Made by a program: the position numbers and the translations under genes. Shown here piece after piece: positions 8,871 through 17,123 of a stretch of 64,000 nt of DNA (the stretch's first letter is position 1; each line of letters opens with the position of its first letter). The notes beneath the pieces were generated by a model. It had not been told where the DNA came from. It saw only the letters and a list, made by a program, of their open reading frames with translations, and ran no database searches. This stretch comes from Alkaliphilus transvaalensis ATCC 700919. Its GTDB lineage: Bacteria; Bacillota; Clostridia; Peptostreptococcales; Natronincolaceae. The stretch covers positions 62,001 through 126,000 of the forward strand of contig NZ_JHYF01000002.1 of NCBI RefSeq assembly GCF_000621485.1, in the 5' to 3' direction.

Positions 8871-8874
8871 AATG

Positions 8875-8966
8875 ATAGAATTGTATAGTCAATGTTAGCT
8901 TTATTTTCGATTTATATTGTTTAAACGAATAATAATTCAGAGTTAAGAGATAATGCAATTCCTTAA
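8875..8966. repeat. Degenerate second copy abutting copy B
   Basis: The right end, read in reverse complement, is TTAAGGAATTGCATTA followed by AACTCTGAAT. This matches the family end seen in copies B and G. The left part (GATAGAATTGTATAG) is eroded. Sequence from here to the promoter at 9212 is AT-rich with nothing else recognised. Confidence 0.5.
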
Positions 8967-9211
8967 ATGATAGTTATGTTTAATAAATAATAGCCCTTAA
9001 TATTAGAATAGTAAAAATTGATTAAATATTCATTTTGTGTTATTAAAAAACGGAATCTAGAAAAATATAGCAATAGAAGACTAGGTGCTGAAATGGCTAA
9101 ATTTAAATAGTTTAACTTGAAGTTTAAATTTACAATTAAGATTTTTCAATTTAAACAGAATTTTCAATAGAATAAATATAGTATGACTTTATATAATTAT
9201 TCAAATAAGTA

Positions 9212-9240
9212 TTGACATTAAAGGGGTAAATCCTTAAAAT
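9212..9240 (+). promoter_or_regulatory. Sigma-A promoter of the riboswitch-permease transcript
   Basis: TTGACA, a 17-base spacer, then TAAAAT. It lies about 55 bases upstream of the riboswitch. Confidence 0.65.
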
Positions 9241-9294
9241 AAAAAAGAAATTAATATAGGTGGATGATGATTATTGGAGATATCTAATTTAGAT

Positions 9295-9462
9295 AACCGT
9301 AGGAGAAAGGCACTATCATGCAAACAATAGTGACCGAAGCTTTCAGGTCTTGTACAATAATCTGACACACCCCTGGAGAGACTACATTTAATGTGGCATC
9401 AAAGAAGCAACCTATTCGATGGAATGGGGAATCTTTCAGATAAAAGGACAGGGAGTAGCGTA
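9295..9462 (+). promoter_or_regulatory. Glycine riboswitch (divergent tandem type)
   Basis: The second aptamer shows the family landmarks in order: CTGGAGAGAC, then GCATCAAAGAAGCAACC (consensus GCACCGAAGGGGCAA), then TCTTTCAGATAAAAGGACAG (consensus CTCTCAGGCAAAAGGACAG). CCCTG/CAGGG closes its P1 helix. Upstream, AGGAGA and GACCGAAGC fit a reduced first aptamer, so this is either a tandem or a singlet with a ghost aptamer. The P1 3' strand is shared with the terminator that follows, which predicts that glycine prevents termination. Confidence 0.78.
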
Positions 9463-9500
9463 GCATGTTTTTGTGTTACCTACTTTCCTGTCTATTTTTA
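9447..9500 (+). terminator. Riboswitch-controlled terminator
   Basis: GACAGGGAGTAG pairs with CTACTTTCCTGTC and is followed by TATTTTTAT. Its 5' arm overlaps the closing helix of the glycine aptamer, so terminator and bound aptamer are mutually exclusive. Confidence 0.6.
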
Positions 9501-9566
9501 TGCCTATGCAGTTTACCGGGATTGGACTTATAATTCTATTACAACTAAGGAAAGGATGAAAGTTAA

Positions 9567-10955
9567 ATGAGTGTAGTAGCAAAAAAATCAGTAGAAAACA
9601 CAAAGAACTTACAGCAAGATTCATCATCACCTGAATCGGCTGGATTAAAAAAGAATATTGGCCTTTCTGAAGCAATTACAATGGTAGTAGGAGTAGTAAT
9701 TGGCTCAGGGATTTTCTTTAAATCATCTTCTGTTTTTGACTATGCAGGTACGCCGCTATTGGGTATTTTAGCTTGGATCATTGGTGGTATAGTAACAATT
9801 GCTTCGGCATTAACGGTAACAGAAATAGCAACTGCTATTCCTAAAACAGGTGGTGTTTTTGCCTATTTAAAAGAATTATACGGTGAAAAGTGGGCCTTCT
9901 TATTTGGTTGGGTACAATCAATTATTTATGTACCCGGTGTAACAGCTGCCCTTTCAATTGTATTTGTTACTCAAGCAACCTTTTTTGTTCCTCTAACTGA
10001 AACACAACAAAAATTATTAGCAATTTTTATGATTTTCTTTATCATAACGATTAATGTTATTTCAACAAAGTTAGGAAGTAAGGTTCAATTTATCTCTACA
10101 ATTGCAAAATTAATACCAATTGTAATCATTATTGCCTTTGGTTTAATACAAGGGAATGCAGGAGCCCTTCAAGCTGTTACTGCAACAGCTAAGAGTACTA
10201 CAGGAATCGCAGGTTTTGGTGCAGCTATTTTAGGAACTCTTTGGGCTTATGATGGTTGGATCGGGGTAGGTAATATGGCAGGAGAATTAAAAAACCCTGG
10301 AAAAGACTTACCAAAATCAATTATTTTAGGTCTTTCTATGATTATTGTAATTTATGTTTTAATTAATTTAGCTATCATAAATATTATTCCAGTAGATCAA
10401 GTAATTGCTTCTGGTACACCAGCTTCTGATGCAGCTATAGTATTATTTGGTAATGGTGGTGGTGCATTAATAGCTGCAGGTATTATGATTTCTATTTTTG
10501 GTGCATTAAATGGTTATTTAATGACTGGAGTTAGAGTACCTTTTGCTATGGCACAAGAAAAACTTTTTCCCTGTTCTAAGACACTAGGTAAAATTAATGA
10601 AAAATTTGAAACACCATTAAACACATTTATTTTCGTAGGAATACTTTCGGCTCTTTATGTGTTAAGTGGTTCCTTTGAGTTATTAACAAACTTAGCCATG
10701 TTTGTTATGTGGTTATTCTTCATCATGACAGTAGCAGGAATTTTTATTCTTAGAAAGAAATTTAATCATATTCCCCGTAGTTATAAAGTACCAATGTATC
10801 CACTTGTACCGATAGTTGGTATTGCAGGAGGAGTCTATATCATTGGAAGTACCTTAGTAACAGATACTTTTAATGCTTTATTTGGTTTAGTAATTACGTT
10901 AATAGGATTACCTGTATATCTTCAAATTAAAAAAAGCTATCTTAAAAATAACTAG
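9567..10955 (+). CDS. APC-family amino acid permease under glycine control
   Basis: This 462-residue protein has about twelve membrane helices and the amino acid-polyamine-organocation signature. The first helix contains GVVIGSGIFF (about residue 44), the glycine-rich unwound segment that binds the amino group of the substrate. Helix 6 follows the pattern LWAYDGWIGVGNMAGELKNP (about 222-241). Sequence style resembles SteT/LAT-type exchangers. The glycine riboswitch in its leader suggests that the substrate is glycine or a related amino acid. If the switch is an ON switch, uptake for fermentation or overflow exchange would fit. It is transcribed alone and closed by a strong terminator. Confidence 0.88.
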   Translation: MSVVAKKSVENTKNLQQDSSSPESAGLKKNIGLSEAITMVVGVVIGSGIFFKSSSVFDYAGTPLLGILAWIIGGIVTIASALTVTEIATAIPKTGGVFAYLKELYGEKWAFLFGWVQSIIYVPGVTAALSIVFVTQATFFVPLTETQQKLLAIFMIFFIITINVISTKLGSKVQFISTIAKLIPIVIIIAFGLIQGNAGALQAVTATAKSTTGIAGFGAAILGTLWAYDGWIGVGNMAGELKNPGKDLPKSIILGLSMIIVIYVLINLAIINIIPVDQVIASGTPASDAAIVLFGNGGGALIAAGIMISIFGALNGYLMTGVRVPFAMAQEKLFPCSKTLGKINEKFETPLNTFIFVGILSALYVLSGSFELLTNLAMFVMWLFFIMTVAGIFILRKKFNHIPRSYKVPMYPLVPIVGIAGGVYIIGSTLVTDTFNALFGLVITLIGLPVYLQIKKSYLKNN

Positions 10956-11020
10956 ATATATTTATATTTTTTTATTGAATTGATAGATCAGTTAGATTAA
11001 TGATTAATTATTTACTTTGG

Positions 11021-11067
11021 AAAGCTAGCAACCTATGTTTTATTACGATAGGGAGCTAGCTTTTTTG
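11021..11067 (+). terminator. Rho-independent terminator of the permease gene
   Basis: Two stacked stems, AAAGCTAGC/GCTAGCTTT and CCTAT/ATAGG, followed by TTTTTT. Confidence 0.9.
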
Positions 11068-11219
11068 TATATAAAATTATGGAAATCAAAACTACCTAAA
11101 CATGAAGCGTGTAGAAGGAAATCCTATTAATAATTGTAAAAAATTTAAATATTTTTAAAATGGTGTATATATAAAAGGAAAATTTAGGTATAATTTATTT
11201 ATTAAGTACTTTATTATAT

Positions 11220-11469
11220 AAGATAGGAAAACATCTCAAGAGCACTAATCGTTGAACCTGAAATTTTTTATTAGTTGAGTCAATAGGTAATTTAGACTCA
11301 AAGGGCGGTAATGGCATCATAGTAACCCATTAAGTAAGCAGTAATGTTTGGTACAACCTTATCAGAATTAAAAAATGGAGAAGTGATCAGTCGGAAGGAA
11401 ATTTCATACTGATTATACAGGATAAAAAAGTAACACAATAAAAATAAAACATAATAAAAGGAGAAGCTA
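11220..11469 (+). other. Long unassigned leader upstream of the MutS-like gene
   Basis: About 250 bases precede the MutS-like gene. They are less AT-rich than the adjacent spacers and contain local hairpins (GAGTC/GACTC at 11276-11298, TAATGG/CCATTA near 11310-11335). I checked it by eye against T-box, SAM, TPP, cobalamin, purine and c-di-AMP patterns and found no convincing match. It may be a structured leader or decayed sequence. Confidence 0.3.
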
Positions 11470-13272
11470 ATGTCTAATAGAAGCGAATTTGAAAAAAGAT
11501 TAAAAAAATATCAAGAGGAAGAAAAAAAGCTAAAGAAGTTTTTTGATCAGATGGCTAATATCAGATTATTAATTATCTTATTAGGTGGAGCCATAAGTAT
11601 AACCTTATTTATTCAAATGTCAGCCCTTTATGGATATTTGACATTAGGGGTACTGTTATTAATTTTAGTACCAGTAATTTATAAGCATCAATGTATTAAA
11701 AGGGAACTGGGGCGAGTCAGAGACTTAGCAGAAATTAACGAAAGCTATCTTAAACGATTAAATGGCCAGTGGGTAACTTTTAAAGATTGTGGCGTAGATT
11801 TTGTTGACTTAAATCACCCATATACTAGTGATTTAGATATTTTTGGTCCTAAATCTCTATTTCAATGGATCAATCTAGCTAATACCTATAAAGGGAGGAG
11901 AAGTTTAAAAAGTCTCTTAGAAGCACCCGACAAGGGAATCGAAGCAATTAAAAATAGACAAGAAGCAGTAAATGAGCTTTCTCGAAAAATTGATTTTAGT
12001 CAAGAACTACATCGAAGGGGAAGTCAGTCTAAAGAGATAGCCAAAAACCCGGAAAAACTTTTGAACTATGCTGAAGATCGATCAAAATTGATTAAAAATA
12101 AAAGCGTAAAAAGTATATTTTACATATCACCTTTAATTTTATTACTTTCTTTTGTTCTTATATTTACAGGAAGTCCAATACCTATTGCCATACCCCTAAT
12201 TCATATGGTTATTCAGTTCGCTTTAACTTATATAGGATATAAAAAGACTTCAAGTATACTAAATACAGTCTATGGATTTAAAAACAATTTAGAAGCCTAT
12301 AAGAATATGTTGACATTGATCGAAGCGGAAAATGTAGATTCTAGATATTTAACGCAGCTGAAAGAGGATATTATATTAAAGCGAAAATCAGCATCAGAAG
12401 CAATTCATATGCTAGAACGAATATCAAACTTTATTGATATAAGGTATAATCCGTTGGTATACTTCATCCTTAATGCCACCCTATTATGGGATTTTCATTG
12501 TGTTTTTGATTTAGAACATTGGAAAGAAAGTTATGGTACAGATATTAGAAAAATCCTTAGATTTATAGGTGAATTTGAAGCAATATCAAGTTTAGCCATT
12601 ATAAAGCAGTTGTATCCAGAGTGGTGTTTTCCTACCATTCTTGAAGAGGGGCAAAAATTCTCAGTAAAGGAAATGGGTCACCCCTTAATCAAGGTAGACG
12701 ACTGTAAATGTAATGATATTATAGTGGACAATAATTCTTGTATAATTACTGGTTCTAATATGTCAGGTAAGACAACTTTATTAAGAACAATTGGCATAAA
12801 TTTAGTGTTAGCCTATGCTGGAGCACCACTTTATGTAAAACAATTGGAGACCTCCGTGATGGATATTTTCACCTCCATGCGAATTAGTGATGATTTAAAT
12901 AGCGGAATATCAACCTTTTATGCAGAATTAATACGTATTAAAATGATTATAGACTATTCAAGAAAAAGAAAACCAATGATCTATCTGATTGATGAAATGT
13001 TTAGGGGTACAAATTCTAAAGATCGAATTATTGGCGCCCAAAGCGTTTTAAGAAACTTAAACAAAGACTGGGTGATAGGTCTTATATCTACCCATGACTT
13101 TGAATTATGTGATTTAGAGTTAGAGAAAAATTTAAAAGTTAAAAACTATCATTTTACTGAGTACTATGTAGATAATGAAATTAAATTTGATTATTTATTA
13201 AGAAGTGGACGTTGTAATACAACGAACGCAAAATACTTAATGAAAATGGTGGGCATTAATTTAACAGAATAG
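11470..13272 (+). CDS. Membrane-anchored MutS-family ATPase
   Basis: The C-terminal third is a MutS-type ATPase: Walker A GSNMSGKTT at 428-436, followed by the family block with DDLNSGISTFYAEL, Walker B MIYLIDEMFRGTN and a histidine switch STHDFEL. The N-terminal half lacks the mismatch-recognition domain of MutS1. It has two hydrophobic pairs (about 30-66 and 213-247), so the protein is probably tethered to the membrane by four helices. This matches a poorly studied group of MutS homologues in Firmicutes that are unlikely to perform classical mismatch repair. It is monocistronic, with a good AAAGGAGA ribosome site. Confidence 0.85.
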   Translation: MSNRSEFEKRLKKYQEEEKKLKKFFDQMANIRLLIILLGGAISITLFIQMSALYGYLTLGVLLLILVPVIYKHQCIKRELGRVRDLAEINESYLKRLNGQWVTFKDCGVDFVDLNHPYTSDLDIFGPKSLFQWINLANTYKGRRSLKSLLEAPDKGIEAIKNRQEAVNELSRKIDFSQELHRRGSQSKEIAKNPEKLLNYAEDRSKLIKNKSVKSIFYISPLILLLSFVLIFTGSPIPIAIPLIHMVIQFALTYIGYKKTSSILNTVYGFKNNLEAYKNMLTLIEAENVDSRYLTQLKEDIILKRKSASEAIHMLERISNFIDIRYNPLVYFILNATLLWDFHCVFDLEHWKESYGTDIRKILRFIGEFEAISSLAIIKQLYPEWCFPTILEEGQKFSVKEMGHPLIKVDDCKCNDIIVDNNSCIITGSNMSGKTTLLRTIGINLVLAYAGAPLYVKQLETSVMDIFTSMRISDDLNSGISTFYAELIRIKMIIDYSRKRKPMIYLIDEMFRGTNSKDRIIGAQSVLRNLNKDWVIGLISTHDFELCDLELEKNLKVKNYHFTEYYVDNEIKFDYLLRSGRCNTTNAKYLMKMVGINLTE

Positions 13273-13347
13273 GATATGAAAACGTACTTTAAAAGCTTTA
13301 TAAAGGAATGGCAAATCGAAAAGAATATAGAATTTAATTTAATTCTT

Positions 13348-13385
13348 AAACCTTAGATTATATTAGTGATCTAGGGTTTTTTTGT
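13348..13385 (+). terminator. Rho-independent terminator
   Basis: AAACCTTAGAT pairs with ATCTAGGGTTT across a ten-base loop, followed by TTTTTTT. It lies 75 bases after the MutS-like gene. Confidence 0.85.
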
Positions 13386-13699
13386 AATAAATAGGAAATT
13401 ATGGTCTTTTAAAGGTTGCAATCTTCATAATTTTAATGTATTTCAACACAAGTCTACCACTAAATCTTTAGAAGGAAGGCTTTGTTGTTTTAAGAGGGTG
13501 TACATAAGAGAAATTATAAGAAAATAAAAACTTATCAGAAAAAGTGACATACAAATTATTCGACGTACTAGTTAATATATATCATTAATAAATTTTAATA
13601 ATTTATTTTATTATCCTATATTGATTTTAAAAGTAAATGTGCTATACTAATAAGTGAATTGAGGTATACGAATTTAAGTTTAAATTAAATGATCGCTTT

Positions 13700-13779
13700 T
13701 AGGAATTACATAATTTTTTTTGAGAATTTATATTTGGCTTATCCCATTAACATAAATCTAAATATATTATGCAATTTCA
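13700..13779. repeat. Interspersed element, copy C (about 80 bp)
   Basis: It begins TAGGAATTACATAATT and ends TATTATGCAATTTCAA, degenerate family ends. The inside has ACATAAATCTAAATAT and GAATTTATATTTGG, shared with copies A and D. It lies 57 bp before the PEP carboxykinase gene, so it could influence that promoter region. The rest of 13386-13699 is AT-rich without a recognised feature. Confidence 0.55.
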
Positions 13780-13836
13780 AAAGCTTTAACAAGTTTATAA
13801 AAATATGACTATAATTAATTTTGGGAGGTTATTATT

Positions 13837-15429
13837 GTGAATAATGTCAATCAATTGATCGACTCGGGTGTTTTAAGTTCTGTTAAAAGTCATTTTAACT
13901 TATCAGTTAAGGAATTGATGAAAAGAGCCGTTGAAAAAGAAGGTGGAAGGATAGCTGATAATGGTGCCCTATGTGTTAATACTGGCACATATACAGGAAG
14001 ATCTCCCAATGATCGATTTATTGTTGATGAACCATTAGTTCATGATCATATTAACTGGAATAAAACTAATTTACCGATTTCTAAAGAAAGCTTTGAAAAA
14101 CTTTATAACAAAGCTTTGGAATACATGAAGGATAAAGAATTATATATATTTGATGGGTTTGTAGGTTCAGACTTACAATATAGAATGCCAATAAGGGTAA
14201 TTAATGAATTTGCCTATCAAAATCTATTTGCTCAACAGATGTTTATTAGACCGAAGCAGGGAGAATTAGAGGGTTTTAATCCAGACTTTACTGTTATTGC
14301 TTTACCAGAACTTAAGGCGATACCTGAAATTGATGGTACAAACTCAGAAGTCTTTATTATCATAAGCTTTGAGAAAAAAGTTGTGTTGATTGGTGGAACA
14401 AAATATTCTGGTGAAATTAAAAAATCAATTTTCACTGTAATGAATTATTTATTACCCTTTAAAAATGTACTACCAATGCATTGTTCTGCTAATGTTGGAG
14501 AAAAAGGGGATGTAACTTTATTCTTTGGGCTATCTGGTACAGGAAAAACAACCCTTTCGGCTGATCATGACAGAAGGTTAATTGGTGATGACGAACATGG
14601 CTGGACAGAAAATGGTGTATTTAACTTTGAAGGAGGATGTTATGCAAAGACCATCAATCTTTCTAAAGAGCATGAACCTCAAATCTGGAATGCTATTAAA
14701 GAAGGTGCAATACTTGAAAATGTTGTTTTAAATGAAAGTGGCATACCAGATTATAGCGATGATAGATATACAGAAAATACAAGAGCTGCTTTTCCAGTAG
14801 AACATATAGATGAAGCAATTTTATCAGGAAAGGGAGGAATCCCAAGTACGATTATTTTCCTTACGGCAGATGCGACAGGAGTATTACCTCCTATCTCTAA
14901 ATTGACTAAGGAACAAGCTATGTATCATTTTATGTCGGGATATACCAGTAAGCTAGCAGGAACAGAAAGAGGAATTATTGAACCAACAGCAACATTCTCT
15001 ACTTGCTTTGGTGGGCCTTTTATGATCTTAAAACCTCAAGTTTATGCCAAATTATTAGGTGAGAAGATTGATCAATATAATGTGAATGTATTTTTAGTTA
15101 ACACAGGTTGGACGGGTGGGTCCTATGGAACCGGCAATCGAATGAAACTTAAATACACTAGATCGATGGTTAGAGCTGCCATGAAGGGGGAACTTGATCA
15201 AGTAAGCTATGTTACAGACCCAATTTTTAAGTTGCAGATTCCGACAGAGTGCTCAGAAGTACCAACAGAAATCTTAAACCCATCTAATACATGGGAAGAC
15301 ATTAGTTTATTTAATCAAACAGCAATTAAATTAGCCCAAAGCTTTAACGATAACTTTCAACAGTTTAAAGATGTTCCAAAGGAAATTGAAAAGGCTAACC
15401 CAGATGTCATATTAAAAAATTTAGCTTAG
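13837..15429 (+). CDS. pckA: Phosphoenolpyruvate carboxykinase (ATP)
   Basis: PckA interconverts oxaloacetate + ATP and PEP + CO2 + ADP. In fermenting Clostridia it may run in either direction. The 530-residue length is typical of the ATP-dependent class. Visible motifs are [12 protein letters not shown] near residue 52, the kinase P-loop GLSGTGKTT at 231-239, the metal-binding GDDEHGW about 12 residues later, and the ENTRAAFP loop. Translation starts at GTG, supported by GGGAGGT seven bases upstream. The gene stands alone between an interspersed repeat and a hairpin. Confidence 0.96.
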   Translation: MNNVNQLIDSGVLSSVKSHFNLSVKELMKRAVEKEGGRIADNGALCVNTGTYTGRSPNDRFIVDEPLVHDHINWNKTNLPISKESFEKLYNKALEYMKDKELYIFDGFVGSDLQYRMPIRVINEFAYQNLFAQQMFIRPKQGELEGFNPDFTVIALPELKAIPEIDGTNSEVFIIISFEKKVVLIGGTKYSGEIKKSIFTVMNYLLPFKNVLPMHCSANVGEKGDVTLFFGLSGTGKTTLSADHDRRLIGDDEHGWTENGVFNFEGGCYAKTINLSKEHEPQIWNAIKEGAILENVVLNESGIPDYSDDRYTENTRAAFPVEHIDEAILSGKGGIPSTIIFLTADATGVLPPISKLTKEQAMYHFMSGYTSKLAGTERGIIEPTATFSTCFGGPFMILKPQVYAKLLGEKIDQYNVNVFLVNTGWTGGSYGTGNRMKLKYTRSMVRAAMKGELDQVSYVTDPIFKLQIPTECSEVPTEILNPSNTWEDISLFNQTAIKLAQSFNDNFQQFKDVPKEIEKANPDVILKNLA

Positions 15430-15451
15430 TATTGGTGAATAGATTAGATAG

Positions 15452-15484
15452 GAGCCCCTAGTTTAAAATAACGAGGGGCTTCAT
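15452..15484 (+). terminator. Hairpin after pckA
   Basis: GAGCCCCT pairs with AGGGGCTT around a 14-base loop. The T-run is short (TTCATT), so termination may be partial. Confidence 0.6.
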
Positions 15485-15553
15485 TAACAGAATAAATTAA
15501 TTGAATTGTCAAACAAAATATGTTACCATATATTTAAATTAAATAATTACATC

Positions 15554-15668
15554 AAATTTCCGAGTGAATTAATCTAAGGTTTTAAAAGTTAAAACTTGAG
15601 GCTAAGATTATTCACCTTTGGGTAAATAAAGAAATTTATTTACCTCCCCACCCTTGGAAAGGAAATTT
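15554..15668 (+). promoter_or_regulatory. Moco/Tuco (molybdenum or tungsten cofactor) riboswitch
   Basis: A perfect 8-bp closing helix, AAATTTCC with GGAAATTT, encloses the hallmark 3' portion of the family: a hairpin GGTAAATAAA / TTTATTTACC capped by GAAA, then TCCC, then TTGGAAAGG next to the closing helix. The same order (hairpin, CCTCCC, a short strand, TGGAAAGG) is what I remember of the E. coli moaA leader. The position directly upstream of two moeA-like genes and a MOSC gene supports the call. A terminator follows at 15725. Whether it senses the Mo or W cofactor cannot be read with certainty. Confidence 0.75.
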
Positions 15669-15724
15669 ACTTTACATAGTACAGACATAATGTCTGTTTG
15701 AAGAAGTTTAAATGTACTTTTGAT

Positions 15725-15756
15725 AAAGCTAATCCATAGGGGTTAGCTTTTATTAA
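15725..15756 (+). terminator. Terminator between the Moco riboswitch and moeA
   Basis: AAAGCTAATCC pairs with GGGTTAGCTTT around a short loop, followed by TATTAATT. It is placed as the expression platform of the riboswitch. Confidence 0.7.
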
Positions 15757-15757
15757 T

Positions 15758-15808
15758 TGAGGAAATTGCATTAATATAAATCTAAACACTAATTATGCAA
15801 CTTCTTCA
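15758..15808. repeat. Interspersed element, copy D (51 bp)
   Basis: It runs from TGAGGAAATTGCATTAATAT to AATTATGCAACTTCTTCA. It is almost only the two inverted ends of the family with the TAAATCTAAAC segment between them. It begins right at the U-tract of the preceding terminator. Confidence 0.65.
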
Positions 15809-15896
15809 ATTAAAATAATAAAGAACAAAGTCTTAAAATTTAAATTTGGTGGGAAATTATTTTATTTGATTTTCCTAAGTTTGAGGAGGTTTATCA

Positions 15897-17123
15897 ATGG
15901 AGCTATTAAGCACCTTATCAATGAAGGAAGCAAAGGAAAAAGTTCGAGAATCCTTTAAAGATCTTGTTTTAGAAGTTGAAGAAGTAGCCATTGTTGAGGC
16001 AAATAATCGGATTGTAGCAGAAGATGTGGTATCACCAATTAATGTTCCAGAATTTAATCGTTCTACGGTAGATGGCTATGCAGTTATTTCAAAAGATACC
16101 AATGGTGCCAGTGAATCATTGCCAAGTTTTTTAAATATAGTTGGTGAAATTGAAATGGGGAAAGCGGCAAAGTTGACCATCAAGGAAGGGGAAGCCTGCT
16201 ATATTCCCACAGGGGGAATGTTACCTCAAGGAAGTGATAGCGTTGTAATGGTGGAATATACCGAATTACTGGACGAAGAGACGGTATGTATGCAAAAACC
16301 AGTAGCACCATTAGAAAATGTTCTTCAAATAGGTGACGACGTAAAAATAGGGCAAGTCATATTTGAAAAGGGCCAACTTTTAAGAAGCCAAGATATAGGG
16401 GTTTTAGCAGGGATGGGCTTTAGTAAGGTAAAGGTCTTTCGAAAGCCTCGAATCAGTATTATTTCAACGGGAGATGAATTAATAGGCCTTAATGAAAAAC
16501 ACGAACTAGGTAAGATCAGGGATATGAATACCTACAGTTTATCGGCAGCTGTAGAAATCGATCGATGTGAGGTGGTAGAAGCCACCATTGTTAAAGACCA
16601 CTTCCAGAGTTTAAAGGAGGTCTTAATTGAGGCCCTAGAGAAAAGCGATATTATATTAGTTTCTGGTGGAAGCTCGATGGGTACCAAGGACATTACCAAA
16701 GATGTGATCAATGCATTAGGTGAACCTGGGGTTTTTATCCATGGTATTGCCGTAAAACCTGGCAAACCGACTATTGTTGGGAAAATAGGTAATACAGCGA
16801 TATTTGGCTTACCTGGACAACCTGTATCGGCAATGGTAATTTATCAAGTTTTAGTAAGAGAACTAATTCATCATTTATATACATTGAAACAAGTACAACC
16901 CTATTTGATGGGAGAAATGACTGTTAACGTTTCGTCAGGGACAGGTAGAGAACATTATGTAATGGTTACTGTTTCTCAAGAAGGAGAAAAAACAACGGTT
17001 ACGCCAGTCTATGGAAAGTCGGGAATGCTTACAATGATGACAAAGTCTATTGGCTACATCTGTATAGATCAAAATCAAGAAGGGCTATACAAAGGAGAAA
17101 AAGTAAAGGTCTACTTATTTTAA
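15897..17123 (+). CDS. moeA: Molybdopterin molybdenumtransferase MoeA
   Basis: MoeA inserts molybdate (or tungstate) into adenylylated molybdopterin, the last step of basic cofactor synthesis. The 408-residue protein has the normal four-domain order. Visible landmarks are PEFNRSTVDGYAV near residue 55, IPTGGMLPQGSDSVVMVEYT near 102, STGDEL near 190, the MoCF-fold site SGGSSMGTKD near 257 and GLPGQPVSA near 303. The start follows a GAGGAGG ribosome site. The gene heads an operon downstream of a Moco-type riboswitch and ends in a one-base overlap with a second, fused moeA. Confidence 0.93.
   Translation: MELLSTLSMKEAKEKVRESFKDLVLEVEEVAIVEANNRIVAEDVVSPINVPEFNRSTVDGYAVISKDTNGASESLPSFLNIVGEIEMGKAAKLTIKEGEACYIPTGGMLPQGSDSVVMVEYTELLDEETVCMQKPVAPLENVLQIGDDVKIGQVIFEKGQLLRSQDIGVLAGMGFSKVKVFRKPRISIISTGDELIGLNEKHELGKIRDMNTYSLSAAVEIDRCEVVEATIVKDHFQSLKEVLIEALEKSDIILVSGGSSMGTKDITKDVINALGEPGVFIHGIAVKPGKPTIVGKIGNTAIFGLPGQPVSAMVIYQVLVRELIHHLYTLKQVQPYLMGEMTVNVSSGTGREHYVMVTVSQEGEKTTVTPVYGKSGMLTMMTKSIGYICIDQNQEGLYKGEKVKVYLF

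Noticed and set aside
11220-11469. TPP or T-box riboswitch upstream of the MutS-like gene
   Set aside because: A GAACCTGA word resembles TPP and TGGTAC resembles a T-box, but the other obligatory elements are missing.
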